From CAIUSP01 sp964594365 (GTDB lineage: Bacteria > Actinomycetota > Thermoleophilia > Solirubrobacterales > 70-9): a stretch of DNA of 64,000 nucleotides. Made by a program: the position numbers and the translations under genes. Under the pieces are notes generated by a model that ran no database searches, was not told where the DNA came from, and saw only the letters and a program-made list of their open reading frames with translations. Below are positions 8,853 through 16,970 of the stretch, one piece after another. The stretch covers positions 186,001-250,000 of the forward strand of contig CAZQMB010000001.1 of NCBI GenBank assembly GCA_964594365.1, given 5' to 3'. How positions within the stretch are numbered: position 1 is the stretch's first letter; each line of letters starts with the position of its first letter.

Positions 8853-9332
8853 ATGGAGGTCGCAACCGCTCGTCCGGGGTATGAACTCTGGAGACCCAAT
8901 CGGGAGAAGTCCGCATCGCAGGGCGCCCGAGTTGCCGTCATCTTCCTGCTCCTCCTGTCGGCGCTGCTCGCTCTGATCATCATCCTCGGCGGGTGGAGCA
9001 AGCTCGAGGGAGGCAAGAACTTCGCCCTCGCCTACGTGGTGATCTATCTCTTGCTTGCGTGGCGGGTGTTCAACTGGAGCAGAGGGGTCCTTCCGGTCAC
9101 AGCAGCTCTTGCGATGATCCTCGCGATCTTCTCTGTGCTGGCTGCTCCTGGCTGGTTCGAGCGCGCAAAGGACGGGCTGACCAGCCCCGCGCTGCCGGAG
9201 GAGGTGTTGGGTCTGCTGACGATCGCGATGATCCCACTGCAGATCGTGCTGGTAGCCCTCTCGATCGTCGCCTTCAACCAGGACTGGCACGTGGAGGAAG
9301 AGCGCCCTATCGGCAAGCAGGTTCCCGCTTAG
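8853..9332 (+). CDS. Small four-helix membrane protein of unknown function
   Basis: The roughly 159-residue protein has four hydrophobic helices at about residues 26-46, 58-73, 82-99 and 124-143. The N-terminus is basic and the C-terminus acidic then basic. I do not recognise the family, and no catalytic motif is visible. An in-frame TTG at 8844 is an alternative start; the ATG at 8853 is preferred. It converges on the SRAP gene, and their 3' ends overlap by 4 bp. Only an integral membrane location can be inferred. Confidence 0.7.
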   Translation: MEVATARPGYELWRPNREKSASQGARVAVIFLLLLSALLALIIILGGWSKLEGGKNFALAYVVIYLLLAWRVFNWSRGVLPVTAALAMILAIFSVLAAPGWFERAKDGLTSPALPEEVLGLLTIAMIPLQIVLVALSIVAFNQDWHVEEERPIGKQVPA

Positions 9333-10021
9333 AAGAGGTTCATGGGCGGCTCGAGGAGTTGGGGTCCCTCGTTACGCGAAGAGTTGACCGACTCCGATAC
9401 CTCTCTCACCTCGAGGCCCGGAAGGGGCGCCAGCATCTCCAATAGTTCCTCGACCGGAGCATTCGGACTGAGCCATCGAGCCTCATCCTCCTCGGCGAGG
9501 ATGACCGGCATCCGCTTGTGGACGGGGGCCACTTCGGCGCTCGGCTCACAGGTCAGAAGGGCACAAGAGGTCAGGATGCTGCCGTCCGCGGATTCAGCCC
9601 GCGACGATATCCCCGCGAAGGCGAACAGATCCCTTCCCGGTAACGAGAAGAAGTGTGGTCGCTTCCCTGTCTCGGTCTTCTGCCACTCGTAGAAGCCGTC
9701 TGCCGGGATCAGACAGCGTCCGCTCTCGAAGGCCTCGCGGAATACCGGTTTCGATGCGACCGTCTCGGAACGGGCGTTGATCAACAGCCGGTCGAAGGTG
9801 GCCGGATCAGCGAAGGACGGAACCAATCCCCACCTGAGCAGGCCTGATTCCCTGACCGGTGCCTCATCCGCGGATCCCGGCACTCGCCTCACCGCGAGCA
9901 CCTCACTGGTGGGCGCGATGTTGAAGCGAGCGGGCTGATCGATGATCGAGTCCCCGGGTAACTCGAACCGCATCCGCAACGCCTGCGGATCGGGATCGGT
10001 GAGCGTGTACCTCCCGCACAT
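9329..10021 (-). CDS. yedK: SRAP/HMCES family abasic-site DNA-protein crosslinking protein
   Basis: The 230-residue protein starts MCGRYTL, the hallmark of the family. After methionine removal, Cys2 forms a thiazolidine crosslink with abasic sites in single-stranded DNA and shields them from strand breakage. Other conserved blocks are RFNIAPT (active-site Asn), RWGLVPSFA, NARSET, RCLIPADGFYEW (catalytic Glu) and VHKRMPVIL (catalytic His). The reading frame extends upstream over a tRNA gene, but the conserved Met-Cys fixes the true start at 10021. It stands alone rather than in an obvious repair operon. Confidence 0.95.
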   Translation of the reverse strand: MCGRYTLTDPDPQALRMRFELPGDSIIDQPARFNIAPTSEVLAVRRVPGSADEAPVRESGLLRWGLVPSFADPATFDRLLINARSETVASKPVFREAFESGRCLIPADGFYEWQKTETGKRPHFFSLPGRDLFAFAGISSRAESADGSILTSCALLTCEPSAEVAPVHKRMPVILAEEDEARWLSPNAPVEELLEMLAPLPGLEVREVSESVNSSRNEGPQLLEPPMNLF

Positions 10022-10058
10022 GGCAGCGACGCTATCGCAGGTCGTCTCGAAACTGAGG

Positions 10059-10142
10059 TGCCGGAGGTGGGATTCGAACCCACAAGCCCTTACGGGCAAC
10101 GCATTTTGAGTGCGTCGCGTATGCCAGTTCCGCCACTCCGGC
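10059..10142 (-). tRNA. tRNA-Leu (CAA)
   Basis: The 84-nt class II tRNA has acceptor GCCGGAG/CTCCGGC. The anticodon stem ACGCA/TGCGT encloses loop CTCAAAA, giving anticodon CAA, and the variable arm has stem GCCC/GGGC. It lies 37 bp upstream of the SRAP start in the same orientation, so the two could share a transcript. Confidence 0.95.
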
Positions 10143-10199
10143 CGGCAGAGCAACCATAGACGCGACACCACTCCCCTTGACGGGGCGATAATCCCCACC

Positions 10200-11390
10200 A
10201 TGGTCGACAGGGAAATCGATTCGCTGGTGGCAATTGAAGGCCGCGCCCCCGGAACCGATGCCGAGCGTCGGGCGGCGAATCTGCTCAGAGACAACCTGAG
10301 ACAACTGGGCCGCTCGACGGAGATTCAGGCCATCTACGTGCACCGCAGCGCAGAGGCCGTGCAGGCCCTGCACGCGATCCTCGGCGCTCTCTCGAGTGTC
10401 ATCTCCGCCTACAACGCGCCGATCGGATTCGGATTGCTCCTGCTGGTGATCGCCTCTTGCTACCTCGACCTCTCCTCCCGGTTCTACCTGCTGCGGAGGC
10501 TCCTGTTCCGACGTGGATCGCAGAACGTGATCTCGATCGGAGAAAACCCCGATGCAGCAGAGCGGATCATCCTCGTTGCGGGCTGTGATGTCCCGCGGAC
10601 GGGCTGGGTCAAGGGTGCCCGCGCTTTCGATCTGCGCCGCCGACTGCCCGGCGCCGTCGGCACACGGCTGGGAATCTACCGAGTCCTCCTCTGGGCCGGA
10701 CTGACGCCACTGATGCCGTTGATCGGGGCGAGGCTCGCAGGCTTCGATCCGGTCTGGTTGACGATCGTCCAGATCGTGCCCACCGTCATCCTGGCCATCG
10801 TTGCCTTCCTCTTGATCGATTCCGCGCTGGCGAAGCCGAGTCCGGGCGCCTCCGAGAATGCATCGGGAGCCACCGCGTGTCTGGAACTCGCCCGTCGTCT
10901 GAGCGCCGATCCTCCGAACCGCACCGATGTCTGGATCGTCTTCACGGGAGGATCCACCTGCTTCGGGGAAGGTATGAAGGCGTTCTTCGCCGACCGAGGA
11001 CTGCGCGATCCCGGCCGCCACACCACCGTGGTCGAGATGCAGTCGGTGGGCTCGGGGGTCGTCTGTTTCAGATCCTCGCAAGGCGCCGGAGTGGGAATTC
11101 AGCCCCCCTCCAGGTTGACAGCCTGTCTCAGCGAGATTCCGTCGGCCCCCGAGCCGGTCAGTGGCGACGCAGTGGCCGCCCACTCGGCGGGAGCTGACGC
11201 TGTCACACTCACGGCCCTCGAGGGGGGCCTGCCCCAGCCGTGGCGAAGCACCATGGCGGACCTCGCGGTCACCGTGGATCCCGCGGTGTTGCTACATGCC
11301 GTCGACACGGCGGAGGGTCTGATCCGAAGGATCGACGCTGGAGCCGAACCATCTGAGGATGTCGGGCGGCGCGCTGGAGCGAGCGGATGA
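10200..11390 (+). CDS. Membrane protein with degenerate M28 aminopeptidase-like domain
   Basis: The 396-residue protein aligns by eye with M28 zinc peptidases. It shows an ILVAGCD block where active enzymes have a metal-binding His-x-Asp, a GASENASGATACLELARRL block where they have GADDNASG, and a VFTGGSTCFGEGMKAFF block where the catalytic Glu-Glu should be. The first histidine is Cys, the central Asp is Ser, and Glu-Glu is Gly-Ser, so hydrolytic activity is unlikely. Hydrophobic segments at about 65-82 and 165-205 interrupt the fold, suggesting a membrane-bound scaffold or binding protein. Its stop overlaps the acetoacetyl-CoA synthetase ATG by 4 bp, so the two are coupled. The ATG at 10200 is chosen because earlier starts lie inside a tRNA. 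Confidence 0.75.
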   Translation: MVDREIDSLVAIEGRAPGTDAERRAANLLRDNLRQLGRSTEIQAIYVHRSAEAVQALHAILGALSSVISAYNAPIGFGLLLLVIASCYLDLSSRFYLLRRLLFRRGSQNVISIGENPDAAERIILVAGCDVPRTGWVKGARAFDLRRRLPGAVGTRLGIYRVLLWAGLTPLMPLIGARLAGFDPVWLTIVQIVPTVILAIVAFLLIDSALAKPSPGASENASGATACLELARRLSADPPNRTDVWIVFTGGSTCFGEGMKAFFADRGLRDPGRHTTVVEMQSVGSGVVCFRSSQGAGVGIQPPSRLTACLSEIPSAPEPVSGDAVAAHSAGADAVTLTALEGGLPQPWRSTMADLAVTVDPAVLLHAVDTAEGLIRRIDAGAEPSEDVGRRAGASG

Positions 11391-13357
11391 GCTCCGAACC
11401 GACGCCGCTCTGGCAGCCCTCTGCCGAGCGAATCGACTCCGCACAATTGACCGCGTACACCAGATGGCTGGAGGAAACCCGCGGCCTCGACTTCCCCGAG
11501 TACGCGGATCTCAGGTCCTGGTCCGTCCAACAGATCGAGGGATTCTGGGAATCCCTCTGGGAGTGGTTCGAGATCGACGCCGACGGTGAAGGACCCGCGC
11601 TGACCGATCGAACAATGCCGGGAGCGCGATGGTTCGAAGGGACCCGACTGAGCTATCCGGAACACATCTTCCGTGGCAAGGACGATTCGGATCTGGCGAT
11701 CATCCATACGTCAGAGACCAGGGAGACGACGGAGGTTACCTGGGGTGAGCTTCGCGCTCAGGTGGCTGCGATTGCCGCGAGTCTGCGGAGCCTCGGCGTG
11801 GAATCGGGGGACCGGGTCGTCGCCTATCTGCCCAACTCCCTCGAGGCGGTAGTCGCATTCCTCGCGACAGCCTCGATCGGCGCCGTCTGGTCGAGCTGCT
11901 CGCCTGACTTCGGAGAGTCGAGCGTGGTCGATCGCTTCGCTCAGATCGAGCCCAAGGTGCTCTTCGCCGTCGATGGATACCGCTACGGCGGCAAGGACTT
12001 CGGCCGGCTGGAGCAGGTGGAGCGCATCTGTCAGGAGATGGAGAGCCTCGAACACGTGGTGCTCTGCCCCTATCTCGACCCGACGAGGCGGGTGGAGGAG
12101 ATCGGGACTCTCCCGGTTACCGCCTGGGGAGATCTGCTCGAGTCCGGAGAAGGAGCCGATCTGACCTTCGAGAGGGTGCCGTTCTCACACCCTCTCTGGG
12201 TCCTCTACTCATCGGGGACTACCGGCCTGCCGAAAGCGATCGTCCAGGGGCAGGGCGGGATCCTGATCGAGCACCTGAAGAAGCTCCACCTCCACAACGA
12301 CCTGAAGCGGGGTGATCGCTTCTTCTGGTTCACGACCACCGGCTGGATGATGTGGAACTTCCTCGTCTCCGGCCTCCTAACCGAGGCCGCGATCGTGCTC
12401 TACGACGGCAACCCGGGATATCCGGATCTCGGGCGCCTCTGGGATCTGGCAGCCGAGACTGGCGTCACCTGCTTCGGCACCAGCGCGAGCTTCATCGCTG
12501 CCTGTATGAAGGCGGAAGTCCCGCTCCGAGACGGCAGGGATCTCTCAGCACTCGACTCGATCGGTTCCACCGGCTCACCTCTCTCCCCGGAAGGCTTTCG
12601 CTGGCTCTACGAACAACTCGGCTCCGACCTCTGGCTCTTCTCCACCAGTGGCGGCAGCGACGTCTGCACCTCGTTCGTCGGCGCCGTACCGACCCTGCCG
12701 GTTTATGCGGGAGAGCTTCAAGACAGATCGCTCGGAGCGTCCGTCGAAGCCTGGAGCGAGGATGGAGAGCCGCTGACGGATGAGGTCGGCGAGTTGGTAG
12801 TCACCGAACCGATGCCTTCGATGCCCCTCTACCTGTGGGGAGACTCGGACGGTAGTCGGTATCGAGACAGCTACTTCTCGATGTTCCCAGGCGTTTGGCG
12901 GCACGGTGACTGGATCGAGATCACATCGCGAGGTACCGCGATCATCTACGGGAGGTCCGACTCCACGATCAACCGGCAGGGAGTTCGAATGGGAACCAGC
13001 GAGATCTACTCGGCTGCCCTACGCATCCCTGAGATCACCGATGTCCTCGCGGTGGATCTACCGCGAGAGGGAACCGAGGGCTGGCTGGCACTGTTCGTGG
13101 TGCTCGGAGAAGACCGAGAACTGGATGAGGATCTGAGGAAGCGGATACGTGACTCGATCCGACAGCACTGCTCGCCCCGCCACGTGCCAGATGAGGTGAC
13201 TCAGATACGGGAGGTCCCGAGGACGCTGTCCGGGAAGATCCTCGAAGTTCCCGTGAAGCGGATCCTGATGGGAGAGGACCCGGCCCGCGCGGTCAGTCGT
13301 GACTCCCTCTCGAATCCGGAAGCACTCGACTTCTTCATCCCGCCGACCGAGAGCTGA
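11387..13357 (+). CDS. aacS: Acetoacetyl-CoA synthetase
   Basis: This ANL-superfamily ligase activates acetoacetate with ATP and CoA to acetoacetyl-CoA. The 656-residue length matches the family. Motifs in order are the N-terminal WFEGTRLSYPEH block, the phosphate loop YSSGTTGLPKAIVQG near residue 275, the FSTSGGSDVC block, GDWIEITSRGTAIIYGRSD, and the C-terminal PRTLSGKILEVPVK containing the adenylation lysine. It is translationally coupled to the M28-like gene upstream and converges on the acyl-CoA carboxylase gene with a 13-bp gap. With HMG-CoA lyase nearby it makes a ketone-body and leucine branch, and its product can feed the ethylmalonyl-CoA pathway further right. Confidence 0.93.
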   Translation: MSSEPTPLWQPSAERIDSAQLTAYTRWLEETRGLDFPEYADLRSWSVQQIEGFWESLWEWFEIDADGEGPALTDRTMPGARWFEGTRLSYPEHIFRGKDDSDLAIIHTSETRETTEVTWGELRAQVAAIAASLRSLGVESGDRVVAYLPNSLEAVVAFLATASIGAVWSSCSPDFGESSVVDRFAQIEPKVLFAVDGYRYGGKDFGRLEQVERICQEMESLEHVVLCPYLDPTRRVEEIGTLPVTAWGDLLESGEGADLTFERVPFSHPLWVLYSSGTTGLPKAIVQGQGGILIEHLKKLHLHNDLKRGDRFFWFTTTGWMMWNFLVSGLLTEAAIVLYDGNPGYPDLGRLWDLAAETGVTCFGTSASFIAACMKAEVPLRDGRDLSALDSIGSTGSPLSPEGFRWLYEQLGSDLWLFSTSGGSDVCTSFVGAVPTLPVYAGELQDRSLGASVEAWSEDGEPLTDEVGELVVTEPMPSMPLYLWGDSDGSRYRDSYFSMFPGVWRHGDWIEITSRGTAIIYGRSDSTINRQGVRMGTSEIYSAALRIPEITDVLAVDLPREGTEGWLALFVVLGEDRELDEDLRKRIRDSIRQHCSPRHVPDEVTQIREVPRTLSGKILEVPVKRILMGEDPARAVSRDSLSNPEALDFFIPPTES

Positions 13358-13370
13358 GGTGCAGCGCTCC

Positions 13371-14891
13371 TCAGACCGGTGTGATCGCGCGATTCCGCGG
13401 GGGGTCATCCCGGCCACGTGATGCGGCCATCGAGAAGCGGCGGATCAACTCCTCACGCAGAGCAGCTGGCTCGACGATGGCGTCTATCACCATCTCAGAG
13501 GCGAGATGGAGGAGATCGATGTCAGCGGCGTACTCCTCGCGCTTCTGCTCGACGAAACGTGCACGCTCGTCGGGATCGGTGATCTCGGCGATCTGATTGA
13601 AGAAGACGGCGTTGACTGCCGCTTCTGGACCCATCACGGCGATCTGAGCCCCTGGCAGTGCCAGCGAACAGTCAGGGTCGAACGCCGGGCCGGCCATGGC
13701 ATACAAGCCTGCGCCATAGGCCTTACGGACGACCACCGAGATCTTCGGCACTTGGGCCCCTGAAACCGCACTGATCATCTTCGCACCGTGTCGGATGATC
13801 CCCTGACGCTCCACCTCCCTGCCGATCATGAATCCAGGCACATCGGCGAGGAAGAGCAGGGGGAGGTTGAAGGCGTCGCAGGTCTCGATGAATCGCGCGG
13901 CCTTGTCTGCGGAATCGACGAAGAGCACTCCCCCCTTGACCTTGGGCTGATTTGCCACGACGCCCGTGACCTTCCCGTCGAGGCGGGCAAGCCCGACCAC
14001 GATCTCGCCAGCCCAGCCTTCCTGGACTTCCAGAAAGGACTCGGCGTCCACGAGTGACTCGATCAGGTCCTTGATGTCGAACGGAGTCTTCTCGTCGTCC
14101 GGAACTATCTCGGACGGAGAAGAGCCAGCCGATGGCTCGGCTGGGGGTGCGGCAGGAGGCTCTCCATCCCAACTCTGAGGCATGTAGGTGAGGTAGCGCT
14201 TGGCAAGCGCAATGGCCTCCTCGTCGCTGCCGACCAGGAAGTGGCCACACCCCGAGACAGTCGTGTGCATCTTCGCTCCACCCATCTCCTCGAGGGTGAC
14301 CTGTTCGCCGATCACCATCTCCGCCATCCGGGGGGAACCGAGATACATAGCTGCGTTCCCTTCGTGCATCACCACGACATCGCAAAATGCCGGGATGTAA
14401 GCGCCGCCGGCAGCGCTCGGCCCCAAGAGGAGGCAGATCTGTGGGATCTGGCCGGACATCCTGACCTGGTTGCGGAAGATCCTCCCTGCACCACGACGGC
14501 CGGGGAACATCTCGACCTGATCCGTGATCCGAGCACCGGCGGAATCGACCAGGTAGATGATCGGCACCTGCAGACGTATCGCGTCCTCCTGGGTCCTCAG
14601 GATCTTCTCGACCGTCTTGGCTCCCCATGAGCCTGCCTTCACCGCGGGATCGTTGGCCACGACCGCCACCGTGCGACCGCTGATCCTCCCGAGACCGCAG
14701 ACCACGCCATCCGCTCCGAGTCCCTCCTTCTCCCAGTTGGCAAGCAGCGCCGACTCGGAGAAACTCCCTTCGTCCAGGAGAGCGGCGATCCGCTCACGGA
14801 CCTGCAGCTTCCCCTGGCCTGCGACCTTTTCGCGATGATGCGCAGGACCGCCGCCGATTGCCGCCTCGGAAGCACCCCGGATATCGTTCAT
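13371..14891 (-). CDS. Acyl-CoA carboxylase beta (carboxyltransferase) subunit
   Basis: The 506-residue protein has the two crotonase-like halves of biotin-dependent carboxyltransferases: an N-terminal half with YLVDSAGARITDQVEMFPGR and SAAGGAYIPAFCD, and a C-terminal half with LFLADVPGFMIGREVE and RKAYGAGLYAMAG. It transfers carboxyl from carboxybiotin to an acyl-CoA. Next to HMG-CoA lyase, methylcrotonyl-CoA (leucine breakdown) is one candidate and propionyl-CoA another; sequence inspection cannot decide. A Pro/Ala/Ser-rich linker near residues 245-270 joins the halves. The biotin carboxylase partner is not in the window. It is the last gene of the minus-strand operon, 14 bp after divIVA. 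Confidence 0.9.
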   Translation of the reverse strand: MNDIRGASEAAIGGGPAHHREKVAGQGKLQVRERIAALLDEGSFSESALLANWEKEGLGADGVVCGLGRISGRTVAVVANDPAVKAGSWGAKTVEKILRTQEDAIRLQVPIIYLVDSAGARITDQVEMFPGRRGAGRIFRNQVRMSGQIPQICLLLGPSAAGGAYIPAFCDVVVMHEGNAAMYLGSPRMAEMVIGEQVTLEEMGGAKMHTTVSGCGHFLVGSDEEAIALAKRYLTYMPQSWDGEPPAAPPAEPSAGSSPSEIVPDDEKTPFDIKDLIESLVDAESFLEVQEGWAGEIVVGLARLDGKVTGVVANQPKVKGGVLFVDSADKAARFIETCDAFNLPLLFLADVPGFMIGREVERQGIIRHGAKMISAVSGAQVPKISVVVRKAYGAGLYAMAGPAFDPDCSLALPGAQIAVMGPEAAVNAVFFNQIAEITDPDERARFVEQKREEYAADIDLLHLASEMVIDAIVEPAALREELIRRFSMAASRGRDDPPRNRAITPV

Positions 14892-14905
14892 CTCGAACCG
14901 GCCGC

Positions 14906-15541
14906 TCAGGACTTGGACTTGGCGGAAGCCTTCTGCTTGGCAGTGCCGGCCTTCGGCTTAGCCGCAGAGCCGTTACCGCCAGCGTGCTCCTTCGCGGTCT
15001 CTCCAAGCTTCGACGCGAGAGTCTCGAGGTCGGCGACCGTCTCGTCACGTCTCTCGTAGAGATCGTCGATCACGGATTCGATGTCGCTCTTGCGTTGGGC
15101 GGCATCTTCGAGGATCTCATCGGCCTCGGCCTTCGCTTTCGCGATCAGGGCTTTGGCTTCGGTCTCAGCCTTCTTCTTGCTCTCGGACTGGAGTTGATCG
15201 GCCTTCTTCGCGGCATCGCCAGAGGTCTTCTTCGCCTTCGCAAGGAGGCTCTCCGACTCGCGCTTTGCGCGGGTGAGCAGGTCGGCAGCCTCGGATTCAG
15301 CCTCCTGCCGGATCTGACTCGCGCTGTCCTCTGCTTGAGCGAGGATCGCCGAAGTCCGCTGACCGATGCGTTCCAGCTCGCGCTTTACCGCGTCGGTCCG
15401 CGATTCGTCACCCGCGCCGGTCTCGAGCCAGTCGGCCAGTTTGGTGAGGAAACGCTCCACCTCGCCCTTGTCATATCCCCGACGTACGGTCGGGAACGAG
15501 GCGTTCCTGATGCGATCGAGACTTGTCTGATCTACGGCCAT
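14906..15541 (-). CDS. divIVA: DivIVA-domain coiled-coil protein
   Basis: The 211-residue protein opens with the DivIVA N-terminal module (about residues 5-40, containing GYDKGEVERFL), which binds curved or polar membrane. A long charged coiled coil covers about 45-180, and a Lys/Ala/Gly-rich tail ends the protein. In actinobacteria, DivIVA/Wag31-type proteins organise polar growth and recruit envelope synthesis enzymes. Unusually, it is embedded between an NTF2-like gene and an acyl-CoA carboxylase gene, not near the ftsZ/ylm cluster. The basic Ala/Lys tail could contact nucleic acid or anionic polymers, which is speculation. Confidence 0.88.
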   Translation of the reverse strand: MAVDQTSLDRIRNASFPTVRRGYDKGEVERFLTKLADWLETGAGDESRTDAVKRELERIGQRTSAILAQAEDSASQIRQEAESEAADLLTRAKRESESLLAKAKKTSGDAAKKADQLQSESKKKAETEAKALIAKAKAEADEILEDAAQRKSDIESVIDDLYERRDETVADLETLASKLGETAKEHAGGNGSAAKPKAGTAKQKASAKSKS

Positions 15542-15619
15542 TGCCTGGACAATCCTAAACGGAAACGAGTGTCTGGCTAGAAGTATTCATGCAAGATCCA
15601 GGTCTCCGGAATCGCCAAC

Positions 15620-16000
15620 TCAGATCACGCCCGCAGCCTCGAGCCGTGCCTTCATGGCCTCCGCCAGCGCCATCGCTCCACTGAGCGGCCGAATCATCAC
15701 CATCATCTCCTCCACCTGGCCGCCGTCGTCGAAATAGAGGAAGTCCGCCCCCTCGACCTCGCGCTCGCCGACCCGGGCCTTGAAGACCAGCACCGCCGAA
15801 CTCCCGGTTTCCACTTGATCCGTGTAGCGGAAGTCTTCGAATACCTGCGAGACCGTGGAGAGAAGCAGACCGAGCGCCTCTCTGCCCTCGTAGGGCTTGA
15901 ACACGACCGGACTGCGGAAGACGACGTCCTCCGTGAAGAGATCCTCCATCTTGGAGAAGTCCTTCGCCTCTGCGGCCTGCCTGAATTGATCGCTGAGCAT
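15620..16000 (-). CDS. NTF2-like / SnoaL-like fold small protein
   Basis: The 126-residue protein has the NTF2-like pattern: an N-terminal helix pair (FRQAAEAKDFSKMEDLFTEDVVFRSPV), then curved beta strands with YEGREAL, LVFKARVG and ADFLYFDDGGQVEEMMVMIRP. Such proteins are polyketide cyclases, isomerases or ligand-binding subunits; no clear catalytic pair is recognisable here. The ATG at 16000 is chosen because the longer frame would run deep into the HMG-CoA lyase gene. It sits 22 bp after HMG-CoA lyase and is probably part of that operon. Confidence 0.8.
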   Translation of the reverse strand: MLSDQFRQAAEAKDFSKMEDLFTEDVVFRSPVVFKPYEGREALGLLLSTVSQVFEDFRYTDQVETGSSAVLVFKARVGEREVEGADFLYFDDGGQVEEMMVMIRPLSGAMALAEAMKARLEAAGVI

Positions 16001-16022
16001 GTGCTGAGGAGAATCTAGACCT

Positions 16023-16964
16023 TCACGCTTCCGGAGACCGCTCGGGTCCAGTCCAATCGACCGGTCCAGCTGTGAGGACATGAGAGCCGAGGGGCCTACC
16101 CAATATCTCCTGAGCTGCTGACGAGGCCGTGACCACCGCACCCGGGTCGACCCCCGTATCGATACCCATCTCCCCCAACATGCCCACCAGGTCCTCTGTC
16201 GCGATGTTCCCCGTGGCCCCCGGCGGGAAAGGGCAGCCCCCCAGTTCACCGAATGAGCTCTCGAACGAAGACACACCTGCCTCCAGTGCGGCGAGGGCAT
16301 TCGCGAGGCCCTGCCCTCGGGTGTTGTGGAAGTGGGCAGTGAGCTCGGTGCCGTCCAAACGCTCGCTCGCCGAGACGAAGAACTCACCGACCTGAAGAGG
16401 ATTGGCCATACCCGTGGTATCGCCGAAGCCGATCTCGTCGCAGCCAGCCGCAACCAGACGTTCGGCAATTCCGAAGACGGTCTCTGGGTCCACCCTGCCC
16501 TCGTAGGGGCAGCCGAAGCTGACCGATATCACCGACACGCAGCGCAAACCGGATTCCGCAGCCTTGGCGACCGCCTGCTCCAACTCTCCGAGTGACTCAT
16601 CGATGCTGCGGTTGACGTTGGCTCTGTTGTGTGACTCGGTCGCCGAGCAGAAGAAACTCACCTCTCCCAGTTTGTCGCTGAACCCGAGGGCCCGATCCAA
16701 CCCGCGCAGGTTGGGGACCAGAGCGGAGTAGACGACTCCGTCCCGCGGTTCGACAGCCGACAGCACCTCCTCGGCGTCCGAGAGCTGCGGAATCACGTCG
16801 CTGCGGACGAACGATGTCAACTCGATCCTCCGGAGACCCGAATCGAGGAGCAACCCGATCAGCCTCAACTTGTCCTCGGTCCGAATCGTCTCAGGCTCGT
16901 TCTGGAAGCCGTCCCGCGGGCCCACCTCGCGTATCGAAACCTTGTCCGGGAACACGGACACCAC
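16023..16964 (-). CDS. mvaB: Hydroxymethylglutaryl-CoA lyase
   Basis: The enzyme cleaves 3-hydroxy-3-methylglutaryl-CoA to acetoacetate and acetyl-CoA, the last step of leucine degradation. The 313-residue DRE-TIM barrel has the EVGPRDGFQNE start motif, the SFV block near residue 50, HFHNTRGQG with its metal ligands, and the GGCPFPPGATGNIATED loop with the catalytic cysteine. All expected features are present. It is 6 bp after an SDR gene and shares its operon. Its product acetoacetate is the substrate of the acetoacetyl-CoA synthetase encoded 3-5 kb away. Confidence 0.94.
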   Translation of the reverse strand: MVSVFPDKVSIREVGPRDGFQNEPETIRTEDKLRLIGLLLDSGLRRIELTSFVRSDVIPQLSDAEEVLSAVEPRDGVVYSALVPNLRGLDRALGFSDKLGEVSFFCSATESHNRANVNRSIDESLGELEQAVAKAAESGLRCVSVISVSFGCPYEGRVDPETVFGIAERLVAAGCDEIGFGDTTGMANPLQVGEFFVSASERLDGTELTAHFHNTRGQGLANALAALEAGVSSFESSFGELGGCPFPPGATGNIATEDLVGMLGEMGIDTGVDPGAVVTASSAAQEILGRPLGSHVLTAGPVDWTGPERSPEA

Positions 16965-16970
16965 GCGGCG

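Noticed and set aside
10022..10294. N-terminal extension of the SRAP gene
   Set aside because: It reads through tRNA-Leu (CAA), and the family requires Met-Cys at the start, fixing the start at 10021.
16001..16468. N-terminal extension of the NTF2-like gene
   Set aside because: It lies inside the HMG-CoA lyase coding region in another frame and has no NTF2-like sequence.
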